NCBI GenBank assembly: GCA_964577625.1
Contig: CAZNZP010000009.1
Coordinates: 1-16,844, forward strand
DNA length: 16,844 nucleotides
Direction: 5' to 3'
Source of the DNA: UBA5272 sp964577625
GTDB taxonomy: Bacteria; Patescibacteriota; Minisyncoccia; Phycocordibacterales; UBA5272
Part shown: positions 7,562 through 13,555 of the stretch, in pieces
Layout: each line of letters opens with the position of its first letter
Numbering within the stretch: position 1 is the stretch's first letter
Program-made: the position numbers and the translations under genes
The notes under the pieces: model-generated
What the model was told of the DNA's origin: nothing
Database searches by the model: none
What the model saw: only the letters and a program-made list of their open reading frames with translations

Positions 7562-8254
7562 ATGAATTCTACATTTTATATAGTCGGCACCCCAATAGGG
7601 AATTTGGAAGATATGAGTTTTCGGGCTGTACAAACCTTAAAAGAAGTTGATCTTATACTTTGTGAAGATGTGTCCAACACCCAAAAACTTTTAAAACATT
7701 TTAATGTGGAGACTAAATGTACCAATTATTTTGCCAATTCTCGCTTGAGTAAAATAGACGAGATTATTCGCATGCTTGAAAAGGGTCAAAATTTAGCTTT
7801 GGTGTCTGATGCTGGTATGCCGACAATTTCTGATCCAGGAAGTTTGCTTATACAAAAAATTTACGAAGCTAAAGAGAAAGGTTTGGAGGTAAATTTGAAA
7901 GTTATTCCAGGACCAACAGCTCTCACTTCAGCTTTAGCTCTCTCTGGCTTTACCGGAGGAGAATTTATTTTTTATGGATTTCTCCCACACAAAAAAGGAC
8001 GAGAGACTATATTTAAAGAAATCGCTGAAAGTAAAAGGATTTCAGTTTTTTATGAATCAGTACATAGAGTTGAAAAGTGTCTAGAAAGTTTAGAAAAGTT
8101 TTTAGATAAAAAAAGACAAATAGTAGTCGCTAGAGAGCTTACTAAAATTTATGAAGAAGTAGTCAGGGGTGATATTGATGAAGTCAAGAAATATTTTGAA
8201 GACAATAAAGATAAAGTGAGAGGGGAGTTTGTAATTGTTGTAGATTCTAGATAA
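7562..8254 (+). CDS. rsmI: 16S rRNA (cytidine1402-2'-O)-methyltransferase RsmI
   Basis: RsmI uses S-adenosylmethionine to 2'-O-methylate C1402 in the decoding centre of 16S rRNA. From ATG 7562 the product is 230 residues. The tetrapyrrole-methylase fold motifs are present in order: FYIVGTPIGNLEDMS (5-19), LCEDVSNTQKLLKHF (about 38-52), LALVSDAGMPTISDPG (about 79-94), VIPGPTALTSALALSG (about 115-130) and YESVHRV (about 161-167). Many RsmI proteins are about 280 residues with an extra C-terminal region; this one stops after the methyltransferase domain, a common short form. Identification is firm. Confidence 0.93.
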   Translation: MNSTFYIVGTPIGNLEDMSFRAVQTLKEVDLILCEDVSNTQKLLKHFNVETKCTNYFANSRLSKIDEIIRMLEKGQNLALVSDAGMPTISDPGSLLIQKIYEAKEKGLEVNLKVIPGPTALTSALALSGFTGGEFIFYGFLPHKKGRETIFKEIAESKRISVFYESVHRVEKCLESLEKFLDKKRQIVVARELTKIYEEVVRGDIDEVKKYFEDNKDKVRGEFVIVVDSR

Positions 8255-8285
8255 TCTTATAAAGATTTTACAACAATAAATCTTT

Positions 8286-8294
8286 TGTTATAAT
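8286..8294 (+). promoter_or_regulatory. Extended -10 promoter of the 54-residue membrane protein gene
   Basis: TGTTATAAT (TGn plus TATAAT) ends 9 nt before ATG 8304. Its spacing to the start matches the rsmI, pilB and 13043 genes and predicts an almost leaderless mRNA. Confidence 0.55.
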
Positions 8295-8303
8295 AATGAA
8301 ACT

Positions 8304-8468
8304 ATGTCAAAAAACTTTTTTCAAAGATTAATTGCGGTTTTAATGATTTTGGTTGCCTGGCTTATAGCTATTCCTAGCGTTTTAAAAGACTTGTCTTTTG
8401 TGGTTTTAGCTGTAGCTCTATTTATTTCAACCTTTGACATCTTTAAAACTAAGAAAAGTAATCAATAA
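8304..8468 (+). CDS. Small two-helix membrane protein (54 residues)
   Basis: A short open frame: ATG at 8304, TAA at 8466-8468. The product begins MSKNFFQRLIAVLMILVAW, has a first helix about 8-24, a short loop around PSVLKD, a second helix about 30-45, and ends in a basic tail TKKSNQ. Two hydrophobic helices separated by a charged turn and a perfect extended -10 box 9 nt upstream make it more than a chance frame. The ATG at 8296 is out of frame and stops after 11 codons. No family is recognised; small two-helix proteins of this kind are common next to housekeeping genes. Function unknown. Confidence 0.6.
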   Translation: MSKNFFQRLIAVLMILVAWLIAIPSVLKDLSFVVLAVALFISTFDIFKTKKSNQ

Positions 8469-8474
8469 AATCAT

Positions 8475-8504
8475 TTTGCAAACAATATATTTTTTTGCTA
8501 TAAT
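8475..8504 (+). promoter_or_regulatory. Strong promoter with extended -10, distal to tRNA-Asn
   Basis: TTGCAA (8475-8480), an 18-bp spacer and TGCTATAAT (8496-8504) make the best promoter match in the window. No open frame starts within the next 190 nt, so the transcript from about 8511 would be a leader or small RNA reading into tRNA-Asn. A nearer TATAAT (8667-8672) could also serve the tRNA. Confidence 0.6.
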
Positions 8505-8511
8505 ATTCTAA

Positions 8512-8546
8512 CTATTTAGAAATAAGGCCTTACCTTTTCCAAATAG
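8512..8546 (+). ncRNA. Hairpin at the predicted 5' end of the tRNA-Asn leader transcript
   Basis: CTATTTAGAA (8512-8521) pairs with TTCCAAATAG (8537-8546) with one A-C mismatch; the loop holds the palindrome AAGGCCTT. The stem starts where the 8475-8504 promoter would begin transcription. It could be the 5' structure of a small RNA or of a tRNA precursor leader. There is no poly-T tail, so it is not a typical terminator. Confidence 0.35.
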
Positions 8547-8557
8547 TAATGTTCAGG

Positions 8558-8712
8558 ATATTTTGTATAGTTCAAAATCTTATATTTAAAAATATTGTAT
8601 TTTATCTTTCAAAATATTCTATTAAAATATTCCGTGTAGCTCAAAATTTTATATTCAAAAAAACATTATAATTTTTGAGAATTCTGAATATTAAATATTC
8701 CGTGGTAGCTCA
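8558..8712 (+). repeat. Degenerate tandem ~69-bp repeat running into tRNA-Asn
   Basis: Three starts of a common element lie 69 and 68 bp apart: 8558, 8627 and 8695. Copies 1 and 2 match at 29 of 35 positions (8558-8592 and 8627-8661), and all six differences are transitions. Copy 3 (8695-8712) matches copy 2 over 17 bases with a single extra G, and its ATATTCCGTGGTAGCTCA is the upstream base pairs plus 5' end of the tRNA-Asn gene. The rest of each unit is AT-rich and only weakly similar. It looks like an old tandem duplication of a promoter/tRNA 5' segment that decayed in the upstream copies. Confidence 0.6.
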
Positions 8713-8770
8713 GCGGTAGAGCAGTTGGCTGTTAACCAATTGGTCGCAGGTTCGATCCCTGCCCACGGAG
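8699..8770 (+). tRNA. tRNA-Asn (anticodon GTT)
   Basis: The acceptor TCCGTGG (8699-8705) pairs with CCACGGA (8763-8769). The D arm is GCTC/GAGC. The anticodon stem GTTGG/CCAAT has loop CTGTTAA with GTT at 8731-8733. The T arm is GCAGG/CCTGC with loop TTCGATC. Discriminator G8770 is followed by CAT, so CCA is not encoded here, unlike the tRNA-Ile gene. The CCA end must be added by a nucleotidyltransferase. Confidence 0.95.
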
Positions 8771-8870
8771 CATTATATATTTTTCTTTGGTGAATTAGGT
8801 TACAAAAACTTTTATTTTTTCTTAAATTTGTGGTAAATTAAAATCCATTGTTCATTTTAATTCAATTTTT

Positions 8871-9332
8871 ATGAAAGCAAAAAATAATGCTCTTAAAATT
8901 AATAACAGGTTATTGCTATTAATCGCTAGCATAGTTTGGTTAATAGCCGGTTTCAGTGTTACTAGGATAGGTGTTATCGCTTACAAAGATAATCTATCTA
9001 TTGTAAATGTTTTATTTTCAGTTTTAATATTTTGTATTTTTTGGTTTGCTATTTTTAAAAATTTAGTCACCAAACATACAATCAGAATTAAAGGGTATTT
9101 TACGGAAAAGCAATATTTCTGGAACTTTTTTGATCTCAAGTCATTTATTATCATGGTTTTTATGATGACTTTAGGAATTAGTCTCCGAGCTTTTAATCTT
9201 GCGCCTACTAACTTTATCGCTATACTCTATGTTGGTATTGGCACAGCTTTAGTTTTGGCTAGTTTTAATTTTGGGCTTAATTATTTAAATTTTAGTAATT
9301 TTAAAAAGAAGGATCATTTGAATAATAAGTAA
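8871..9332 (+). CDS. Four-helix integral membrane protein, unknown
   Basis: The 153-residue product has a short basic N-terminus and four hydrophobic helices (about 13-32, 42-62, 90-110 and 114-136), with a basic loop between helices 2 and 3 (KHTIRIKGYFTEKQYFW) and a Lys-rich C-terminal tail. Helix 4 has small residues in a regular pattern (FIAILYVGIGTALVLASF), which suggests close helix packing. No named family is recognised. It follows tRNA-Asn by 100 bp with no clear Shine-Dalgarno or terminator of its own, and opens the accessory region. Confidence 0.7.
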   Translation: MKAKNNALKINNRLLLLIASIVWLIAGFSVTRIGVIAYKDNLSIVNVLFSVLIFCIFWFAIFKNLVTKHTIRIKGYFTEKQYFWNFFDLKSFIIMVFMMTLGISLRAFNLAPTNFIAILYVGIGTALVLASFNFGLNYLNFSNFKKKDHLNNK

Positions 9333-9421
9333 AGTTTTGTAGTTAGTCGTATGCTTATTTACAAAAATAATAGATTTGTTATATTTATAGAAATGTACTT
9401 TTTAATTAAAATTTATAAATT

Positions 9422-9838
9422 TTGAGCAAAGTGGAAACGATTGAAAAAGCAAAAAGGAAAAGTTTTAAACTGGCCAAAATGGCCGTAGAAACAAAAATGT
9501 CGGAGGAAAGAATAAAAGAAATCTTGCGTAATCCAAAAAAGGATCAAGTTCGGAATTCGCAAAAGAGTAAACTTTTGAATAATGGTGCATTAAATAAGTA
9601 TCCGAACCTGTCTTCCGCAAAAAAGATTTGTGAATTATCTTCAGGGACAGATTCTGAGTACCTTGAAGCTTTTGAGGTGTGGGAATGGTATGCCTTTTGT
9701 AAGGTAACAAAAGCTTGCACTTTGTCTCTCCTAATCGACGCTTTGGATGATTCGCCAAAAGGAAGTTTTCCAGAAAGCTTGGCTGTACAGCGAATTGCTG
9801 TGCAATTTGGTTTTGCTGGAAAAGAAGATTTAAACTAA
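9422..9838 (+). CDS. Small helical protein, paralogue of the 14498 gene
   Basis: The 138-residue product (TTG start; an in-frame stop lies 6 nt upstream, so no longer form is possible) is soluble and mostly helical, with a Lys-rich N-terminus. It aligns along most of its length with the product of 14498-14887: FKLAKMAVETKMSEERI with FRIQKMANEIRLPIEEI; SSAKKICELSSGTDSEYLEA with REAKEACKKFPSDSEDFLKA; and SPKGS...AVQRIAVQFGFAG with CPKGK...IIKKLAYSFGFNG. The family is not recognised. An internal ATG at 9479 could give a product 19 residues shorter. It is a single-gene unit closed by a strong terminator and convergent with the glycosyltransferase-barrel gene. The shared neighbourhood of the two copies suggests a lineage-specific family. 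Confidence 0.75.
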   Translation: MSKVETIEKAKRKSFKLAKMAVETKMSEERIKEILRNPKKDQVRNSQKSKLLNNGALNKYPNLSSAKKICELSSGTDSEYLEAFEVWEWYAFCKVTKACTLSLLIDALDDSPKGSFPESLAVQRIAVQFGFAGKEDLN

Positions 9839-9843
9839 ATAAC

Positions 9844-9870
9844 AAGACCCGAAAGGACGGGTCTTTTTTT
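9844..9870 (+). terminator. Intrinsic terminator after the small helical protein gene
   Basis: An 8-bp stem, AAGACCCG and CGGGTCTT, has loop AAAGGA and a run of seven T. It begins 5 nt after the stop codon at 9838. Confidence 0.92.
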
Positions 9871-9911
9871 ATTTCTAATCTAAGAATTTTATTAAATAAA
9901 ATGAATTAAAA

Positions 9912-9941
9912 AAAGACCACTACTTTACAATAGTGGTCTTT
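9912..9941 (-). terminator. Intrinsic terminator of the glycosyltransferase-barrel gene
   Basis: An 11-bp perfect stem (AAAGACCACTA with TAGTGGTCTTT) has an 8-nt loop. On the minus strand it is followed by a T run and lies 3 nt beyond the stop of the gene ending at 9945. Confidence 0.92.
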
Positions 9942-9944
9942 GGT

Positions 9945-11771
9945 TTAAAATTTTAGTTTAATTCCCGCTCCAAGAGAGGTTCGGGCAAAATTGTTAAAGT
10001 CGAAATGGTCGTAATAACTTCCGTGGATATAGACTATGCCATAGCCTACATCCAAATATCCTCCTGGATGTCCAAAATTATTTATAGACGCTCCAAAATC
10101 TGTCCAGAACTTATTTTTTACGAGCTTTACTTTTGCTTGAAAAGTCGTTCCATGCAATCGCCCAAACTCTTTACTAACTCCTATTCCGATTCTTGAGAGA
10201 TCATCAGCCAAATATTTATTTAAGCCCACTTCTAAAGTAGGGAAAGCTGAATCAGTTTTTTCCTGGCTATACGGAGAAACCCCATAAGAGCCAGCCAAGT
10301 ACGGTACCCAGTTATTTTTTGCCCAATAATCATACCTTAATCTAAATAGCCAAGTGTTTGCCTTCCAGTTATACCTAGTATCTACCGTGAAGGATTTTAT
10401 ATAGGCTCCCAGATTTATTCCATAATAGGGTGAAGTATTTAAAGTTGTATAAAAGTTTTTATAACTTAAATAACTTTCAATATTATGAAAAGTTCTATCT
10501 TTTGATACATCGGTTAAATAACTATACCGAACATTTGCAGACCAATCTTTTTTCTGTTCTTGAGCTTTTCCAGTTCCAAATATCGTGGAAGTCAGGAAAG
10601 CTATAAAGATAGTTGCCAATTTACGCCATTCATTGCTAAAGAATTGTTTTTTTACAAAAACAAAAAAAGCAAAGAATAGAGTAAATGTTTGAAAAATTGA
10701 ATAGAAATTGTATGAACCTATTACCAGTCCATTTAGTTTGAGATACCTCTTTCCTTTTATCTTTCTAATTTTTATGTAACTCACAATTTCTAAGAAAAGA
10801 TAAAAAAAGAAAATCAATAGCAAGATTTGCCATTGTTTAAAAATTATCAAACCGATCAATGAAATAATCCTCAAAGGACTAGTCAAAAGACTAAATATTT
10901 CATAAAGCAGTTCATACCTAAGAGTTGCCGAAGATTTTTTCTTAAAGATTAGCTTTAAGAAAAGGAGGATATTCCTCCACAATCCCGGCCACCAACCTAT
11001 AATTCTCTGACGAGCTAAATCTCTGAAAGTGTAAGGAACTTCTGTAAAGACAGTACTCTCTGAGAAAATTACTTTTCCGTCAGAGGTTAGTTCCAGCAGA
11101 GTTCTTTCCAAATCTTCGCCAGGGAAAATGGTAGTGTGTTGTTGAGATAATTCTCTCAATCTTTTTGTCATAAAAAGTCCGGCTGCTCCACTAATACAAT
11201 GAACAGATTTGCTTTTGTCAGCAAATCTTCTTCCTATTTGCATAGATTTCATATATTCATGCATTTGGAAGGAAGAGCAGAGTTTAGTCCAAAAACTTCT
11301 CTTTTGAATTATGGGCATTATGTTAAATGACACTGCTGTTGCTTCTCCATCTTTTAAGGCATCCGTTGGGATTATAAAATTAGAAGGCAGCAAAATATCA
11401 GCGTCTAGCAATAAAACATAAGGAGTTTTTACTTTTTCTAGACCAGTGTGTAGAGCATTTACCTTACCTCTATTTTTTGTGGTGATTAAAGTACAACCCG
11501 GGGCTAAGTCTTTTATTTTTTGACTAGTTCCGTCTTTACTCCCATCATCTACAACAATAATGTTTTCTAGGGGTAGGATTTTACTCAGAGAGGTTATAGT
11601 ATTTATAATAACATTCTCTTCGTTGTAGGCGGCTATAATAGCCGTAACTTTGTTGTTTTCCCCAGAAAACCTTCTTTGTTTTTTATAGGGATAACAGGTT
11701 TCAATCAATATTTTTATTCCGTCTATTAAGACAATAAAAATAAGGGCGTGTAATAGAATTTCAATATTCAT
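9945..11771 (-). CDS. Family-2 glycosyltransferase fused to a YaiO-like outer-membrane beta-barrel
   Basis: The 608-residue product has three parts. (1) A membrane-bound GT-A glycosyltransferase (about 1-375): N-terminal helix, AAYNEEN (47-53), VVDDGSKDGT (73-82), NRGKVNAL (100-107), LLLDADI (120-126), SGAAGLF (194-200), PGED (217-220) and RQRIIGWW (254-261), then several C-terminal helices. This resembles processive hyaluronan/PNAG synthases, although the Arg of the usual QxxRW is not in place. (2) A second signal-peptide-like segment at 381-406 (basic start, hydrophobic run, AQEQ end). (3) A 202-residue C-terminal domain of amphipathic, aromatic-rich strands ending in the C-terminal Phe typical of outer-membrane proteins and resembling YaiO-family barrels. 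In enterobacteria yaiP (a glycosyltransferase) and yaiO are adjacent separate genes; here one frame holds both, with no Met near the junction. It may make and export a surface polysaccharide. A barrel is unexpected in a lineage thought to lack an outer membrane. Confidence 0.8.
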   Translation of the reverse strand: MNIEILLHALIFIVLIDGIKILIETCYPYKKQRRFSGENNKVTAIIAAYNEENVIINTITSLSKILPLENIIVVDDGSKDGTSQKIKDLAPGCTLITTKNRGKVNALHTGLEKVKTPYVLLLDADILLPSNFIIPTDALKDGEATAVSFNIMPIIQKRSFWTKLCSSFQMHEYMKSMQIGRRFADKSKSVHCISGAAGLFMTKRLRELSQQHTTIFPGEDLERTLLELTSDGKVIFSESTVFTEVPYTFRDLARQRIIGWWPGLWRNILLFLKLIFKKKSSATLRYELLYEIFSLLTSPLRIISLIGLIIFKQWQILLLIFFFYLFLEIVSYIKIRKIKGKRYLKLNGLVIGSYNFYSIFQTFTLFFAFFVFVKKQFFSNEWRKLATIFIAFLTSTIFGTGKAQEQKKDWSANVRYSYLTDVSKDRTFHNIESYLSYKNFYTTLNTSPYYGINLGAYIKSFTVDTRYNWKANTWLFRLRYDYWAKNNWVPYLAGSYGVSPYSQEKTDSAFPTLEVGLNKYLADDLSRIGIGVSKEFGRLHGTTFQAKVKLVKNKFWTDFGASINNFGHPGGYLDVGYGIVYIHGSYYDHFDFNNFARTSLGAGIKLKF

Positions 11772-11957
11772 TCGCTAAAATTTTTAAAAGGTTTTTATTT
11801 TAAAAGAACTAAGGCTATATTCTAATATCTTTTAGGATAAATGTCAAGAAATATTTCCTCAAAAGATAAATTTAAGGAAAACACTTTATATATAAATTTA
11901 TGATAATATTAGAATATATTTAGAAAGTTTTTATAGTTTAATCTTTATCAAAAAGAC

Positions 11958-12653
11958 ATGAAGATAAAAAACATATTAAGCTTTTCCTTCTCTCTTGTTA
12001 TTTTTTCCATTTTTATTTTTAATAGGTCTTTAGCACTACAGATAAAAAATGTAAATTATTCTGCGAACAATAATAATGATCGATGGATAGAGATATTTAA
12101 TGATGGATCAGACATTCCAGATTTTACTTCAAATATTTATAAAATAGTAGACTCGGAAGATGAAAGAAGTCACGGGATTAATGAGTTATTGGGAGGGGTT
12201 TCTTTTTTGGCTAGTACTTCGGTTTTTATTTCTCCTTCTACAAATATTCCTAATGGAAGCGGTGGGCAAGTTTTTCGTAGTCCTTATAAACTAAATAAAA
12301 CTTCAGGTTATATAATTTTGTTTGCTAATGGAGTAAGAGAATGTTTTTCTTACGGTGGAGTAATTTGTCCAGAAACTCATAACGAAGGAATCGTGGAGGA
12401 AGGTTCTACTTCTAGTATTTCTTCCGAAACTAAAACTTCCACTACAGAAAAAATTGTCTACATTTATATTCCAGAAAATAATCAACATAAGTATGGAGAT
12501 ATACAAATTTTACTTCCAGAAGAAAGAATCGTTCCAGCTTTGGCAGAGGTTGAATACGAAGTCAAAGTGACTGACTCCAAAAAACAAATCATTAAAGATT
12601 TAAATTTCATATGGAGTTTTGGAGGTAGACGAATTACCTATTACGTTAAATGA
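11958..12653 (+). pseudogene. Truncated lamin-tail-domain (LTD) exported protein, paralogue of the 15736 gene
   Basis: The frame encodes 231 residues: signal peptide (1-26, cut near SLA/LQIKNV), an LTD (about 27-135: WIEIFNDGS, YKIVDSED, FISPSTNIP, GYIILFANG), a Ser/Thr linker, then KYGDIQILLPEERIVPALAE and the start of a PKD domain that breaks off after IWSFG. The paralogue at 15736 continues WSFGDGGEQSG and runs at least 160 residues further. Here the reading frame enters foreign sequence after the TTTGGAG shared at 12618-12624 and ends at 12653 with GRRITYYVK. The C-terminal half of PKD and everything after it is lost. The protein could still be exported, but the fold is incomplete, so I call it a pseudogene. 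LTD/PKD proteins are common surface proteins in Parcubacteria. Confidence 0.8.
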
Positions 12654-12852
12654 CTATCATGTTTATGAAATCCACACTGAAGCAGTAAAAGAACAGCTCA
12701 GCCGTACTGTAAGCACTGAAATGCCACAATTATGGATTAATCCTAATGTAAAAGACATTGATAGTTTTACTATGGATGATTTTGAAATCAGGAATTATAA
12801 TCCACAAGGTCGGATCAAAGCTGAAGTTCTTACTGAAGTAGTAAAGAAGTAA
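12619..12852 (+). pseudogene. thyA: C-terminal remnant of thymidylate synthase
   Basis: Out of frame with the preceding LTD gene, about 76 codons to TAA 12850-12852 match the end of ThyA. LNDYHVYEIHTEAVKEQLSR corresponds to the dUMP-binding region (family form close to GDAHIYxNHLEQVKEQLSR), and PQLWINPNVKDIDSFTMDDF followed by EIRNYNPQGRIKAE corresponds to the C-terminal PKLKINPxxxxIFDFxxxDF...GYxPHPxIKAxV segment. The catalytic Cys and all of the N-terminal two thirds are absent. TTG 12619 is only the first in-frame codon and not a credible start. The piece was left by a deletion joining it to the LTD gene at TTTGGAG. A terminator follows, as at the end of a former operon. Confidence 0.8.
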
Positions 12853-12855
12853 ATC

Positions 12856-12870
12856 ATTTCAAGTTGAAAT
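12856..12870. promoter_or_regulatory. 15-bp palindrome after the thyA remnant
   Basis: ATTTCAA-G-TTGAAAT is a perfect 7-bp inverted repeat with a 1-bp centre, 3 nt after the stop codon. It could be a protein-binding site or a relic; no function is shown. Confidence 0.3.
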
Positions 12871-12875
12871 TTGTA

Positions 12876-12906
12876 AACCATCAACCAAAAGTTGGTGGTT
12901 TTTTTT
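12876..12906 (+). terminator. Intrinsic terminator after the thyA remnant
   Basis: AACCATCAAC (12876-12885) pairs with GTTGGTGGTT (12891-12900) through one T-G wobble. The loop is CAAAA and a run of T reaches 12906. Confidence 0.85.
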
Positions 12907-12996
12907 ATTTCTCCTCCATTATTGCTCTCCGAACATTGTCCCAAACTCGGAGCAGAATGGAACAAATCGAGGAGAAATCCTTGATTTGTTCTTTTT
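12907..12996 (+). ncRNA. Structured region with mutually exclusive hairpins (attenuator-like)
   Basis: Fold A: ATTTCTCCTC (12907-12916) with GAGGAGAAAT (12969-12978), then CCATT with AATGG (12956-12960), then CTCCGA (12927-12932) with TCGGAG (12947-12952). Fold B: a 14-bp stem 12960-12973/12978-12991 (one G-T wobble) with loop GAAA, followed by five T: a terminator. Both need 12969-12978, so they exclude each other. It follows another terminator and precedes the -10 box of the next gene, so it may be a small RNA, a tandem terminator, or an element end rather than a leader. Confidence 0.5.
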
Positions 12997-13023
12997 AAAA
13001 TAATTATGTAAAATTGTTCAAAG

Positions 13024-13032
13024 TGATATAAT
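13024..13032 (+). promoter_or_regulatory. Extended -10 promoter of the HEPN-like gene
   Basis: TGATATAAT (TGn plus TATAAT) ends 10 nt before ATG 13043, the same spacing seen for other genes in the window. It shows the interrupted gene keeps an intact promoter. Confidence 0.55.
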
Positions 13033-13042
13033 TTTCAAAAAT

Positions 13043-13516
13043 ATGAGTCAAAATATTATTCAGAGTAATTTTATTGGCAAATTTAAAACAGGGGACAATA
13101 TAAACCTTAATTTTTTTATTTTAGAAGCAGTAATTTGGGATTTTATTTGGAGGATACAACACTTTACTGTAGAAGGTGTAGCGGGAATTAATAGTAAAAC
13201 TCTCGCTGATATAAAACGCAAAAAAATCACAGATTTTAGGAAATGTCTTGAACAGATTAGCTAAAAAAAATTATTAGGTTCAGATTTAAATTTATATAAC
13301 GATTTAGATAAGCTCCACTCAATAAGGAACAGGATACATATGCAAAATTCAAAATTTGAGCAACCGTATCACGAAGCTTTTGTATTTTCAGAAGCAAATA
13401 AAATATTATCAGAGAAAGTTTTAGAGAATGTTTTGAAAATCTTATCAAAAAAATATCCAAGAAACTCAAAATATGTTGATGACTTTAATTTACCTTGGAC
13501 TCCTTACTTTAATTAA
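13043..13516 (+). pseudogene. HEPN-like protein gene interrupted by an in-frame TAA
   Basis: One frame runs from ATG 13043 to TAA 13514-13516 and is broken only by TAA at 13262-13264. The first part is 73 residues (helical, ending FRKCLEQIS); the second is 83 residues (KKLLGSDLNLYNDLDKLHSI then RNRIHMQN and further helices, ending PWTPYFN). The reading frame is the same on both sides of the run of eight A at 13263-13270, so this is a nonsense change and not a frameshift. KLHSIRNRIHMQN resembles the Arg...His motif helix of HEPN-type RNases and related small helical defence or toxin proteins; that assignment is tentative. The promoter and terminator are intact. A read error, recent inactivation, or a split protein (the second half has an ATG at 13340) are the alternatives. 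Confidence 0.55.
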
Positions 13517-13555
13517 GTTTAAAATTGAGGTTGTAAATATTTTTTAAACTTTTTA
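13515..13555 (+). terminator. AT-rich terminator after the HEPN-like gene
   Basis: AAGTTTAAAA (13515-13524) pairs perfectly with TTTTAAACTT (13542-13551), loop 17 nt, followed by T. It overlaps the stop codon and lies between convergent genes. The low GC makes it a weaker terminator than the others. Confidence 0.45.

Noticed and set aside
8261..8285. Terminator after rsmI (AAAGATTT/AAATCTTT)
   Set aside because: Very AT-rich stem, 9-nt loop and no T run; it overlaps the next promoter region.
8558..8694. Complete extra tRNA genes in the repeat units
   Set aside because: Only the first bases resemble tRNA-Asn; no anticodon or T arm can be drawn.
9465..9845. 126-codon minus-strand frame opposite the 9422 gene
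   Set aside because: It has no family likeness and would end opposite the plus-strand start; the plus frame has a paralogue and a terminator.
12907..12996. T-box or integron attC site
   Set aside because: No T-box consensus and no GTTRRRY/RYYYAAC ends; only the alternative hairpins are supported.
13262..13264. Reassigned TAA codon
   Set aside because: TAA ends nearly all intact genes here (pilM, pilN, pilB, alr, rsmI), so it is a normal stop.
13262..13271. Frameshift at the run of eight A in the HEPN-like gene
   Set aside because: Codon phase is identical on both sides; the break is a TAA codon, so slippage is not needed.
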